Source: Citrobacter tructae
Lineage (GTDB): Bacteria; Pseudomonadota; Gammaproteobacteria; Enterobacterales; Enterobacteriaceae
Assembly: GCF_004684345.1 (NCBI RefSeq)
Contig: NZ_CP038469.1
Coordinates: 3,224,001-3,288,000 of the forward strand
Length of the DNA stretch: 64,000 bases
Reading direction: 5' to 3'
Shown here: positions 34,536 to 42,949 of the stretch, piece by piece
Position numbering within the stretch: the stretch's first letter is position 1
Layout of the letters: every line of letters starts with the position of its first letter
The notes under the pieces: model-generated
Told to the model about the DNA's origin: nothing
What the model saw: only the letters and a program-made list of their open reading frames with translations
The model's database searches: none
Program-made: the position numbers and the translations under genes

Positions 34536-35404
34536 GGTTGGTCTGCTTCTTCTTGTTCTGCGGCTTGTTTGAGTTTGCGGTATTCACCGAGAGTGACAGT
34601 TATTTCTGCGCCTAGCAAGACGATACACCACGTCCAGTATACCCAGACGAATAAAATGGGGATCACCGCCAGTACGCCGTAAATAAGCTGATAAGACGGA
34701 AACATCGTGATATAGAGCGCAAAGCCTTTCTTCCCGGCTTCGAACAAAACAGCGGCAACAAAGGCACCAATAACTGCATCGCGATTGGGTACGCGCGTAG
34801 TCGGTACAATGCTGTAAAGCAGCCAGAACGAGAGCCAGGAGAGCACTAGCGGCAGCATCCTCAGAACGTTATCAATAACGGTATTGAGTTCGCTGGCCCA
34901 GCGCAGGGACAAAAGATAAGAGCTGATCGCCAGACTGGCCCCCGCCAGCAGCGGACCCAGCGTTAAAATCATCCAGTAAACGGCGAAAGAGTACACTTTA
35001 GGTCGCGTGCGTTTGCTGCGCCAAATGGCATTCAACGCGCTGTCGATGGCATACATCAGCAATAGCGCCGTCACAATCAGCCCACATGCACCGACGGCCG
35101 TCATTTTGTTCGAGTTAGCGACAAACTGTTCGATATAGCGCTGAATAACGTCGCCGGTGGCCGGGATAAAATTAGCGAAAATAAAATGTCGTAGCTGAAT
35201 GCTGACGTCGGAAAACATCGGAAATGCGGCGAAAAGAGCAAAAACAACGGCGATAAGCGGCACTAACGAGAGCAGTGAGACGTAGGCAAGATTACCTGCC
35301 AGCGTCGTCATGTTGTCTTCGTCAATGCGTTGCCATAATAGCTTCAACCAGGCCCGTACAGGACGCGTATGGTGCCTGGCTTTTTGATGCACGTTTTTTA
35401 GCAT
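34532..35404 (-). CDS. yihY: YihY/BrkB-family inner-membrane protein
   Basis: A 290-residue integral membrane protein of the YihY/BrkB family, with about six helices (near 40-65, 95-125, 140-160, 180-200, 210-230, 245-270). It has the family stretches NLAYVSLLSLVPLIAVVFALFAAF near 45 and YGVLAVIPILFVWVYWTWCIVLLGAEI near 240. It was once annotated as RNase BN, which is wrong; the function in E. coli is unknown. It overlaps yihX by seven bases and dtd by four. Confidence 0.93.
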   Translation of the reverse strand: MLKNVHQKARHHTRPVRAWLKLLWQRIDEDNMTTLAGNLAYVSLLSLVPLIAVVFALFAAFPMFSDVSIQLRHFIFANFIPATGDVIQRYIEQFVANSNKMTAVGACGLIVTALLLMYAIDSALNAIWRSKRTRPKVYSFAVYWMILTLGPLLAGASLAISSYLLSLRWASELNTVIDNVLRMLPLVLSWLSFWLLYSIVPTTRVPNRDAVIGAFVAAVLFEAGKKGFALYITMFPSYQLIYGVLAVIPILFVWVYWTWCIVLLGAEITVTLGEYRKLKQAAEQEEADQP

Positions 35405-35997
35405 AGCAACTTCACGAAATAGTCAGGAATAGTCGTTTTATCGACGACCTGGATGCTGGTGATCCCTAACTGGTTAGCCCCTTCAATATTATCGGCGTTG
35501 TCATCAAAAAAGACCGCATCCGCGGCAGAAAAACCTTCGGACTGCAGAACATGCTGGTAAATCCGCGCTTCTGGTTTACGCATGCCAAGTTCCTGAGAAA
35601 GATAGATATGGTCCGCCGCCTGACGCACTTCAGGATACTCATCCGGCCAAAACGTTGTATGGAGACGGTTGGTATTCGACAGCACGACCACTCGGTGTCC
35701 CTGTTCGCGTAGCTTATGCATGATGTCGATGACTTCGGGGCGTAATGCAACGAAAACGGCCTGCCAGCCGTGGGAAAATTGCTCATAACTCAGCGGCAGC
35801 GCCATGTCGTGACACAGCGCCTCGGCAAAGGCCTCATCGGTTATTTCCCCCCGCTCATGCTGACGAAAAGCCTCCCCCATGGTGAAACTTTGCTTTAGCG
35901 AAGCCAGCGGTACACGGCTCAGATCGCTCCATGTGCCTAACACGCGATTGAAGTCGATATCGACAATCACATTACCCAAATCAAAGATATAGAGCAT
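35398..35997 (-). CDS. yihX: HAD-family alpha-D-glucose-1-phosphate phosphatase YihX
   Basis: YihX hydrolyses alpha-D-glucose 1-phosphate to glucose in the cytoplasm. The 199-residue HAD protein shows motif I in YIFDLGNVIVDIDF (Asp near 6), motif II VVVLSNTNRLH near 107, the Lys in GMRKPEARIYQHVL near 143 and motif III AVFFDDNADNIEGA near 165. It is the first gene of the yihXY-dtd-fabY operon. AAGGAGAAGGAC precedes ATG 35997. Its upstream neighbour is the epimerase of the sulfosugar block, not yihW as in E. coli. Confidence 0.95.
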   Translation of the reverse strand: MLYIFDLGNVIVDIDFNRVLGTWSDLSRVPLASLKQSFTMGEAFRQHERGEITDEAFAEALCHDMALPLSYEQFSHGWQAVFVALRPEVIDIMHKLREQGHRVVVLSNTNRLHTTFWPDEYPEVRQAADHIYLSQELGMRKPEARIYQHVLQSEGFSAADAVFFDDNADNIEGANQLGITSIQVVDKTTIPDYFVKLLC

Positions 35998-36072
35998 GTC
36001 CTTCTCCTTACTCGCCGTGGATGAATAACTGTAGCGGGAAAGGAGAAGTTTGACTATGTGTGCCGACAGCGA

Positions 36073-36966
36073 TTATTTACCTTCATCGTTAAATTGCCAG
36101 CGCGACTCAATCACCAGCGGAAGTCCTGCGCTAACAAACTGCGGTGTTAGATTAATGGCATTAGGTGCCTGAGTGAGTGGATTAACACATGTCGCGTCGG
36201 GTTGTTTATCGAAGACAACCAGGCTTTGTGCCGCCGATGTCATCACCATGCTCAGCATGCCTGGCCATTGTAATCTGACATTCAGACCGGATGAAAAGCC
36301 GAAGCAGTCATCCCACGGGCCCGATTGCGGGGGAACCTTCTTACCTGTTGGCAATTCGTTGCTCCCGGCCTCTTCCTGCCAGTCGGCATTAAATAGCACC
36401 TGCAACTCTGCGTCTTCATGCAGTGGGTCAAGGTGTTTAGCAAACCAGGGATGCCAGCCCGCTGATGCTGGGAATGAGTCCGATACGGAGTGAATTTCAA
36501 GACGCAGAATTAGCGCGTCATCCTCAAGAGTCAGCATTTGCAGAACCTCGCCCTCCCAGGGCCACGGTGACCCCAACGGCATACGCAGCATCACCGCATC
36601 CGCCTTTTGTTCTACGACTTCCCACGCTGAATAACAGGCCATACCATGCAGAGCATGAGGCGGCTTATTAGCCGGCAAAAGATACTGGTTTTCCCCCAAG
36701 TTCAGCGTCGCATAGCCAAGTCGTCCCGCCCAGGGCACCATCGGGAAGCAACCGTATTGAAATGCCCTACGCTGCGATTCCCATTGCCGTAACACTTCAA
36801 AACCAAACGCCTGTAATGACGTGATTCGGGCGCCATCTTGCGGGAAAAGTTGCAGCCGTATATTGCCTTTTTCAAGCAGAACAGATTCCCCCACGGGCCC
36901 CAGCCAGGGGGTATCAAACGCACGCTGTAATGCTTGTCGATATTCGGAATTCAGTTCAGTGTTCAT
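36073..36966 (-). CDS. Aldose 1-epimerase family protein of the sulfosugar operon
   Basis: A 297-residue beta-sandwich protein of the aldose 1-epimerase (galactose mutarotase-like) family. Active-site-type residues are His in PPHALHGMACY near 107, His in SAGWHPWFAKHL near 173 and an acidic residue in the C-terminal PLVIESRWQF. It is the last of six same-strand genes starting with yihU, 30 bases after an MHS transporter. E. coli has a mutarotase (YihR) for sulfoquinovose in the corresponding cluster, and this may do the same for the substrate here. I cannot say that it is a YihR orthologue. Confidence 0.8.
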   Translation of the reverse strand: MNTELNSEYRQALQRAFDTPWLGPVGESVLLEKGNIRLQLFPQDGARITSLQAFGFEVLRQWESQRRAFQYGCFPMVPWAGRLGYATLNLGENQYLLPANKPPHALHGMACYSAWEVVEQKADAVMLRMPLGSPWPWEGEVLQMLTLEDDALILRLEIHSVSDSFPASAGWHPWFAKHLDPLHEDAELQVLFNADWQEEAGSNELPTGKKVPPQSGPWDDCFGFSSGLNVRLQWPGMLSMVMTSAAQSLVVFDKQPDATCVNPLTQAPNAINLTPQFVSAGLPLVIESRWQFNDEGK

Positions 36967-36996
36967 ATGATTGTTCTCTGATATTTCGGTAAGAAG

Positions 36997-38322
36997 TTAA
37001 TTCGTATTAGCGTCATTTTTATTGTCTGAATGTGGCTCGATAAGCCAGACGCAAATAAATGAGAGTATTGAGATAACAAACAAAAATAGTGCGACATACC
37101 ACGGCTTACCACCACCCAGGGCCAGCAGGCTGGACGCAATTAGCGGGCTTAACCCGCCCAAAATCGCGGAGAACTGATAGGCAAATGAAAGGCCTGTGTA
37201 ACGGACCCGGGTACCGAACATGCGAGTAAACAGCGTGGGCTGTACAGCAAACATCATCGTTGGTCCGAGGTTATAACCCAGGATCATACTGCACCAGATA
37301 ATGAGTGTGCTTTTCGTGTCCAGCAGCAGGAAAAAGGGAAAGGCAAACAAGATGCAAAAACCTGCCCCAAACAGATACATTTTCCGTTGCCCAACGCGAT
37401 CAGAGAACCGGCCAATCAGGGGACAACTCACAATGCCAATCGCCGAGGCGATAAGCATACCGGTTAGCGGAATATCCCTTGATAACGCAAGCTGACTGGA
37501 AATATAGACAATTCCAAAAGCGTTAATGATGTTGGACGAAACGCTCTCAGCCAACCTGGCACCAAGCGCCAACAAAATATTACGAGGGTGTTTACGGAAG
37601 AGTTCAATCAGCGGCGGTGCCAATTTTTCATGTGACTTGGCAGATTTCTGTTTTTGAAAATCCAGCGTTTCTTCGGTATGAAGTCTAATGAACAACCCGA
37701 CAATCAGCATGATGGCAGAGAGCCAAAATGGGATACGCCATCCCCAGAAAAGAAACTCCTCCTGAGTCAGGAAGTGATTACATAGTGCGAACACACCTGT
37801 CGCCAACATAATCCCAACCGAGGCCGCCGTTTGCGGGAGCGAACCTAAAAAACCACGTTTTCCTTCGGGGGCAGATTCAATAGTCATCAACGCCGCACCG
37901 CCATACTCCCCACCCAAGCCAAATCCTTGAATCAGGCGCAGAGCCATCAATATAATCGGTGCCCAGATACCAATGTCCTGGTAGGTGGGTATAAAACCGA
38001 TTAAGAACGTTGAGGTACCGACGATACCTAATGTCCAAATCAACGTTATCTTGCGGCCAACTTTATCGCCAAAGTGGCCAAAAACAATGCCCCCAAGTGG
38101 GCGCGATAAAAAACCTACGCCAAAGGTCGCAAATGCAGCGATCAACCCAATAAACGGATCGCTGTTAGGGAAAAATAGCGGGGCGAAGACCAACCCTGCT
38201 GCGGTTCCAAAAATAAAAAAATCGTACCACTCCATCAACGCACCGGCAAAACTGCCCATGACAACGCGTCTCATGGCTTTGCCGGATAGTCCTTCTTTTG
38301 GTACCTGTTCACTTTCAGCCAT
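36997..38322 (-). CDS. MFS transporter, metabolite:proton symporter (MHS) family
   Basis: A 441-residue, 12-helix MFS protein of the metabolite:H+ symporter family (ShiA, ProP and KgtP relatives). It shows the family start LMEWYDFFIFGTAAGLVFAP near 30, the GHFGDKVGRK loop near 83-92 and LIQGFGLGGEYGGAALM near 135-150. Relatives carry organic acids, betaines and shikimate. Within this operon it may import a sulfonated sugar or export a C3-sulfonate such as dihydroxypropanesulfonate; this is inferred from position only. E. coli YihO and YihP belong to a different MFS branch. AGAGGAAAGTT precedes the ATG. Confidence 0.85.
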   Translation of the reverse strand: MAESEQVPKEGLSGKAMRRVVMGSFAGALMEWYDFFIFGTAAGLVFAPLFFPNSDPFIGLIAAFATFGVGFLSRPLGGIVFGHFGDKVGRKITLIWTLGIVGTSTFLIGFIPTYQDIGIWAPIILMALRLIQGFGLGGEYGGAALMTIESAPEGKRGFLGSLPQTAASVGIMLATGVFALCNHFLTQEEFLFWGWRIPFWLSAIMLIVGLFIRLHTEETLDFQKQKSAKSHEKLAPPLIELFRKHPRNILLALGARLAESVSSNIINAFGIVYISSQLALSRDIPLTGMLIASAIGIVSCPLIGRFSDRVGQRKMYLFGAGFCILFAFPFFLLLDTKSTLIIWCSMILGYNLGPTMMFAVQPTLFTRMFGTRVRYTGLSFAYQFSAILGGLSPLIASSLLALGGGKPWYVALFLFVISILSFICVWLIEPHSDNKNDANTN

Positions 38323-38425
38323 AACTTTCCTCTCCGGGTCGGCGAGAAATCTGCGGAATAACCCACTGACTAAGTGGAAGAAACTTTTTTGAAAGTGCGC
38401 CGACTTACGCCGACGCGCTTACTTA

Positions 38426-39859
38426 CTATTTCTCCAGTTCAGCCAGAACCTCGGCATCTTCAGCGTCAACATTGGCGCCAAGGGGTTCCCACTTAATCAA
38501 TACGCATGTCAGGAATCCGAGGAAAGGAACGATCGCCAGCCAATAGAACGCTTCCGTCTTTAACGCGCCCCACAGCATAGGCCAGAAAATCAGCCCAGCA
38601 ATCGCCCCGGTGCGCATAATGGCACGTGCGAACCCAACCCCAGTCGGACGAATCGTTGGCGGATAAGACAGCGTGGCGATGGTCATCCCTAAGCCTCCAG
38701 GGCCTGCTGAATGGAAGAAAATAATGGCACCTAACAGACCTAAAGAAAGCCATGGGTTTGTCGTTGCCAGCGCACCTAACGCCAGCAGCGCTATCGTCAC
38801 GATGGCGAAGCCATACATCGACTGGAGACGTGTGCCTAAACGCTGGAGGATAAGTGATCCGATTAGCCCGCCGGTGATCCCACACAGCGCGTTCACTACC
38901 GCAGAGCCACTAAGCGCACCGGTTAATCCTCCGCTCAATATCCCTGCCAGGGTCAGCGGCAAATAAACGCCCACGGCGTTGTATTGCCAAGCCTGCATGG
39001 TGGCCACGACACAGCCAAGGATGGTCCGTTTGCGATAGCGTGAATTAAATAAGATGCCGTATCCGCCATGAAACTTACTGTCTGTTTGTTCCGATGAGGT
39101 ATTACCACGTTGTGACGGATCCGCAACGCGAGCATGAACACCATAGCGCTTGGCCAGAATGCCGCAGGCCTCATCATAACGTCCGACTCGCGCCGCCCAC
39201 ATGGCGGATTCACCAATAAAAAAGTATCGCAGGATCATGATAATGACAGCGAAAATCGCCCCAACGAATATCCCGTAACGCCATAATTGTTCTTCAGCAA
39301 TGCCCGACAACAGCAGCGGGAGCAGCACGAGATAAACAACGGTGGTTGATACATACCAGGCCATTTGCCAGAGGTTGACTGACGAACCCGTTTTCTTAGA
39401 TGTTGAACCACGCAGCTCTGCGACAGCGTTCGTTGCTAGTGGAAAATCAATACCCAGACCAAACCCCATAATTACGCGACAAACCAGCACCCACCAGATG
39501 TTGGGTGCTATCGCGACGGCCGCAGCACCAATCGTGCACAATCCCATCCCGATGATAAATGCGCGCTTTTGACCAAAGCGGTTAATCACGCGGTTCGCCA
39601 GTAATCCGCCAATCAGAGCCGCGACTAAAACAGAGGCGTTAACCGTTGCCGCAAGCCCCGGTGAAATACCGAATTGCAAGGCAATATATTTGTTACCAAA
39701 CCCGACCATCGCCGCCTGATAAGCATCAATAAGGATGCCTCCGAGGGCGATGAAAATAATGCCAACGCTGGTATTCACTGCTGAATGTTTATTAACAATA
39801 TCAATCACGTCCTGTGGACGACCAATTGAATAAGGTGCAGGACTGGTGACGTGACTCAT
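38426..39859 (-). CDS. MFS transporter, sugar-porter-like
   Basis: A 477-residue MFS protein with 12 predicted helices. The first loop is NRVINRFGQKRAFIIGMGL near 95-113, VCRVIMGFGLGIDFPLATNAVAELRG lies near 130-155, and a cytoplasmic central loop spans about 215-265. The pattern fits the sugar (and other) transporter family, including aromatic-acid and inositol carriers. It lies between the dehydrogenase and MHS transporter genes on the same strand, 71 and 103 bases away. It is one of two candidates for uptake of the sulfonated substrate; which carrier imports and which exports is not decided by the sequence. Confidence 0.85.
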   Translation of the reverse strand: MSHVTSPAPYSIGRPQDVIDIVNKHSAVNTSVGIIFIALGGILIDAYQAAMVGFGNKYIALQFGISPGLAATVNASVLVAALIGGLLANRVINRFGQKRAFIIGMGLCTIGAAAVAIAPNIWWVLVCRVIMGFGLGIDFPLATNAVAELRGSTSKKTGSSVNLWQMAWYVSTTVVYLVLLPLLLSGIAEEQLWRYGIFVGAIFAVIIMILRYFFIGESAMWAARVGRYDEACGILAKRYGVHARVADPSQRGNTSSEQTDSKFHGGYGILFNSRYRKRTILGCVVATMQAWQYNAVGVYLPLTLAGILSGGLTGALSGSAVVNALCGITGGLIGSLILQRLGTRLQSMYGFAIVTIALLALGALATTNPWLSLGLLGAIIFFHSAGPGGLGMTIATLSYPPTIRPTGVGFARAIMRTGAIAGLIFWPMLWGALKTEAFYWLAIVPFLGFLTCVLIKWEPLGANVDAEDAEVLAELEK

Positions 39860-39930
39860 CGCAGTATCCTTTTTTTCATTGTTGTAAGGTGGCGCTGTCG
39901 TGAAACAGCGCCAGACAGAGGGTTACACCA

Positions 39931-40941
39931 TCAAGCCTCAGCAAACTGCAGCATGACTTTTATCGAGTCATTTTGCTGCGCACGTTCAAATGCTTTTGCC
40001 GCATCTTCAACCGGGAAAAGATCGGTCACCAGTTCACTGGTATCAAAGCGTCCATCCGCCAGCCACTCAATTACCGCATCGAAATCTTCTGGGATATACA
40101 TGCCGGAATTCAGCAGGTCGCGTTCGAAACGCTGCATCATAGGAAGCGGAATTTCACGAGGGCCACTCGGTACACCCATGCATACCACTGTTCCCCCGGC
40201 ATAGACGTGGGTAAAGGCATCATTCAGTGTGGCCTGAGCAGCAACAACATCTACCGCGCCTGTAAAGCGCTCCTGAGGATCCAGTTCACCCGGGGCCCAA
40301 ACCTCTGTCGCGCCAAGTTTTAACGATAACGCACGCTTGGCAGCATCAGGTTCGATCACGGTGATTTTTCCCGCCCCCATAATGCGCAAAGCCTGAACAA
40401 TGGATAAGCCAATGGTTCCTGCGCCAATCACTAACACACTCTCCAGCGAAGCTTTCGGCATCCGGCTCACACAGTGACGCGCACAGGCAGCCGGCTCGGC
40501 AAAGGCCAGTGCTTTCAGCGGCAGAGAGGCAGGTGCAACATGGCAGTTTCGCGCCGGGACAATATGCTGTGAGCGAGCAAATCCTGGCGCGCGGAAACCA
40601 GCAACCTGCGGCGGCTCGCACAGATTGAAGCGACCCGCCTTACAGGCACGGCACTCCATACAAGCCATAATCGGATCGACAACAACATGATCGCCCGTTT
40701 TGACATTTGTCACCTCACTGCCCACTTCCGTTACGCGTGCTGCAATTTCATGCCCAGGCACAACCGGAGGTTTTGCAAATGGATGACCACCTTTTAGTAC
40801 ATGCAGGTCAGAGCCACAAATTCCGTAGAATACCGGAGCGATGCGAACTTCCTGCGGTTTAAGTTCCTGGTGCGGCAGCTCAATATACTGGGTCGTCACT
40901 TTCCCAATATCAGAAAAGAGAACTTGGGTAATTTTTTCCAT
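39931..40941 (-). CDS. Zinc-dependent medium-chain dehydrogenase of the sulfosugar operon
   Basis: A 336-residue MDR dehydrogenase. The catalytic-zinc Cys lies in YGICGSDLH near residue 42 and GHE near 64. The structural-zinc Cys set is MECRACKAGRFNLC near 95-108. The NAD-binding glycines are VIGAGTIGLSIV near 172. Closest types are sorbitol, threonine and galactitol-phosphate dehydrogenases. It lies 32 bases after yihT and has no counterpart in the E. coli yih cluster, while the isomerase YihS is missing here. An oxidation of a sulfonated polyol at C2 to sulfofructose would fill the gap, by analogy with sorbitol to fructose; this is a hypothesis. Confidence 0.85.
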   Translation of the reverse strand: MEKITQVLFSDIGKVTTQYIELPHQELKPQEVRIAPVFYGICGSDLHVLKGGHPFAKPPVVPGHEIAARVTEVGSEVTNVKTGDHVVVDPIMACMECRACKAGRFNLCEPPQVAGFRAPGFARSQHIVPARNCHVAPASLPLKALAFAEPAACARHCVSRMPKASLESVLVIGAGTIGLSIVQALRIMGAGKITVIEPDAAKRALSLKLGATEVWAPGELDPQERFTGAVDVVAAQATLNDAFTHVYAGGTVVCMGVPSGPREIPLPMMQRFERDLLNSGMYIPEDFDAVIEWLADGRFDTSELVTDLFPVEDAAKAFERAQQNDSIKVMLQFAEA

Positions 40942-40973
40942 GGTTCTGCTCCAGATTCACTAAGAATGGGTGA

Positions 40974-41861
40974 TTAACGCTGAGAAATACCTTCATCCAC
41001 AATTTCAGCAAGACGTTGTAAACGTGGGACAGACACATCACGCAGCATCGTTTGCGGATCCTGTGCACCCACGACCGACGCCCACACAGCACGCCCAGCC
41101 AGGAACCCGGAAGCACCACCCTTCATGGCGATGCGCACTGCACGACCAAAGATATCGGCATCAACCCCAGAGGAAAGAATGACCCATGGCATTTTCATAT
41201 GTTCATGAAGCTTTTGACATGCAGTAAGCAGGGTCTGTTCGTCGCCCTTGCCACCTAATGGCATTTCGACTTTATAGAGATCGGCATCAGTACCGCCAAG
41301 TTCAGCCGCAGCGGCGAGAATGGCGCTTTCACGATCGAATTCCCAACCACGGCGTGGAGGGCGGACGACCGGTTCGATGATGCTCACCAACCCGGCGCTA
41401 CGACAACGTTGGACAAACTCCTCGACCATAGCCAAACGAGCTTCTGCCGGTTCATCTTCACGCCACAGTACCAGCAGTTTCATTGCTTTCGCGCCCATCT
41501 CACGGGCTTTATGAGGGTCAATTGCCATGTCGATTTCAACGCTATCAACCGGAATACCATTGCCAGGGACAAAATGGTCAGCCGCCACAATCAGACCACA
41601 GGAATCGGCTATCGCACCTTGTGACACGATCTGTTCGAGACAAAATTGTTTATCAGCAAGCACCGCTGAAGCATAGGGTGACAGAATCTGGGTTGCCGCA
41701 ACTTTAAAGTCAGTTAATACGCTGTCGGCAACCGGTTTTGGATGCCCGGAAGCAGCGAACATCAGGCGCATCGCCTCACGTTGATCGACAGCCAACATGG
41801 CAAATCCACCGCCTGGACGAGAAATATCTTTCAGCGTGTATGGGGTATTGTGGGAAGACAT
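40974..41861 (-). CDS. yihT: 6-deoxy-6-sulfofructose-1-phosphate aldolase
   Basis: YihT cleaves 6-deoxy-6-sulfofructose 1-phosphate to dihydroxyacetone phosphate and 3-sulfolactaldehyde. The 295-residue class I aldolase is clearly homologous to E. coli YihT: GGFAMLAVDQREAMRLMF near 18-35, IVAADHFVPGNGIPVDSV near 91-108, IIEPVVRPPRRG near 161-172, the Schiff-base Lys in DADLYKVEMPLGGKG near 197, and LAGRAVWASVVG near 258. AGGAGTTACT precedes the ATG. It is 25 bases after yihU and before a zinc dehydrogenase, a neighbour not seen in E. coli. Confidence 0.92.
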   Translation of the reverse strand: MSSHNTPYTLKDISRPGGGFAMLAVDQREAMRLMFAASGHPKPVADSVLTDFKVAATQILSPYASAVLADKQFCLEQIVSQGAIADSCGLIVAADHFVPGNGIPVDSVEIDMAIDPHKAREMGAKAMKLLVLWREDEPAEARLAMVEEFVQRCRSAGLVSIIEPVVRPPRRGWEFDRESAILAAAAELGGTDADLYKVEMPLGGKGDEQTLLTACQKLHEHMKMPWVILSSGVDADIFGRAVRIAMKGGASGFLAGRAVWASVVGAQDPQTMLRDVSVPRLQRLAEIVDEGISQR

Positions 41862-41886
41862 AGTAACTCCTGTGAACGTTTAAAAT

Positions 41887-42777
41887 TTAAAGAGAATCTG
41901 GTCGGCCAGCCTGCTGACGAACCTGAGATAACAGCGCGCTCCAGTCCTGACGGCCTCTGCCATTTTCACTGGCGCTGGCGTAATAAGTTTCTGCCGCCAT
42001 CCCCATATTGAGCGGGGCACCCGTCTGATTTGCGACATCAACTGCGATGCGCAGGTCTTTCAATGCCAGGTCCACCATAAATGCCGGAGATAAATCGCCC
42101 TTCAGCACTTTTCCTGGCCAGGTTGTCGTAAAGTGTCCTTTGCCTGCGGCAGTACCGCTCATGACCTTAATCGCGACATCCAGGCTTAATCCCAGGGACT
42201 CGCAAAGCACTGCGGCCTCCGCTGATAAGGCATTCAGCGCAATGCTCATGTAGTTGTTGATGAGCTTCACGCGGATCCCCATTCCAGGACCACCTGCTTC
42301 CACCAACTCATTGCCCATACACATCAGAACAGGACGCGCACGCTCAACCTGTTCAGACGTCCCCCCTGCGAGAATCAATAGTGTTCCATCGGTGGCGTTG
42401 ACAGAGGTTCGACCCACTGGCGCATCCATCATGCTGATGCCTTTTTCTTGCATCTCATGAATCAACGCATCGGTCTGAAGGGGATGGATAGTGGACATAT
42501 CAATCACCAGCGCATCGTGGGACACGCTTTCGCTCACACCATCTTTGCCTAGCAACACGTGCCGAACGATGTCGCCATTTGGCAGCATGGTGATAATAAA
42601 TTCGGCGCCTTTAGCGGCCTCTGCTGGGGTTTGGGTGGCAATCGCACCTTTTTGTACTAACTCCGTAACGGCCTGCTGGTTTACGTCAAACACGCGTAAT
42701 GTATGTCCGTGTTGCAACAGGTTGTTAGCCATTGGGCTGCCCATCTGTCCCAATCCCAAAAATGCAACGGTTGTCAT
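41887..42777 (-). CDS. yihU: 3-sulfolactaldehyde reductase
   Basis: YihU reduces 3-sulfolactaldehyde to 2,3-dihydroxypropane-1-sulfonate with NADH. The 296-residue beta-hydroxyacid dehydrogenase has the Rossmann loop AFLGLGQMGSPMANNLL at 5-21 and the catalytic Lys171 in VKLINNYMS. At 122-123, GR replaces the usual SGG. Arg123, Asn174 and Ser178 fall exactly at positions reported, as I recall, to bind the sulfonate in E. coli YihU. It is the first gene of a six-gene run and is divergent from yihV, the E. coli arrangement. Confidence 0.93.
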   Translation of the reverse strand: MTTVAFLGLGQMGSPMANNLLQHGHTLRVFDVNQQAVTELVQKGAIATQTPAEAAKGAEFIITMLPNGDIVRHVLLGKDGVSESVSHDALVIDMSTIHPLQTDALIHEMQEKGISMMDAPVGRTSVNATDGTLLILAGGTSEQVERARPVLMCMGNELVEAGGPGMGIRVKLINNYMSIALNALSAEAAVLCESLGLSLDVAIKVMSGTAAGKGHFTTTWPGKVLKGDLSPAFMVDLALKDLRIAVDVANQTGAPLNMGMAAETYYASASENGRGRQDWSALLSQVRQQAGRPDSL

Positions 42778-42901
42778 GAACGGTCTCCTGCCTCAGGTTG
42801 ACAAAATAATTACAATTAAAAACTCATTTTCGTCTGTTTTTGAGCATATTTGTAATTTATGACTAAAAACAAGACATGCGTCACTAATTTGATCATTTAT
42901 G

Positions 42902-42913
42902 TCATTAAAATGA
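42902..42913. promoter_or_regulatory. Palindrome in the yihU-yihV divergent region
   Basis: TCATT-AA-AATGA has perfect five-base arms and sits 37 bases before yihV in the 172-base gap where E. coli CsqR (YihW) binds. It is a candidate CsqR half- or full site; I do not know the exact consensus. Confidence 0.4.
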
Positions 42914-42949
42914 ACAAAAGAAGACAAGTTCACATAGGACCTAACAAAT

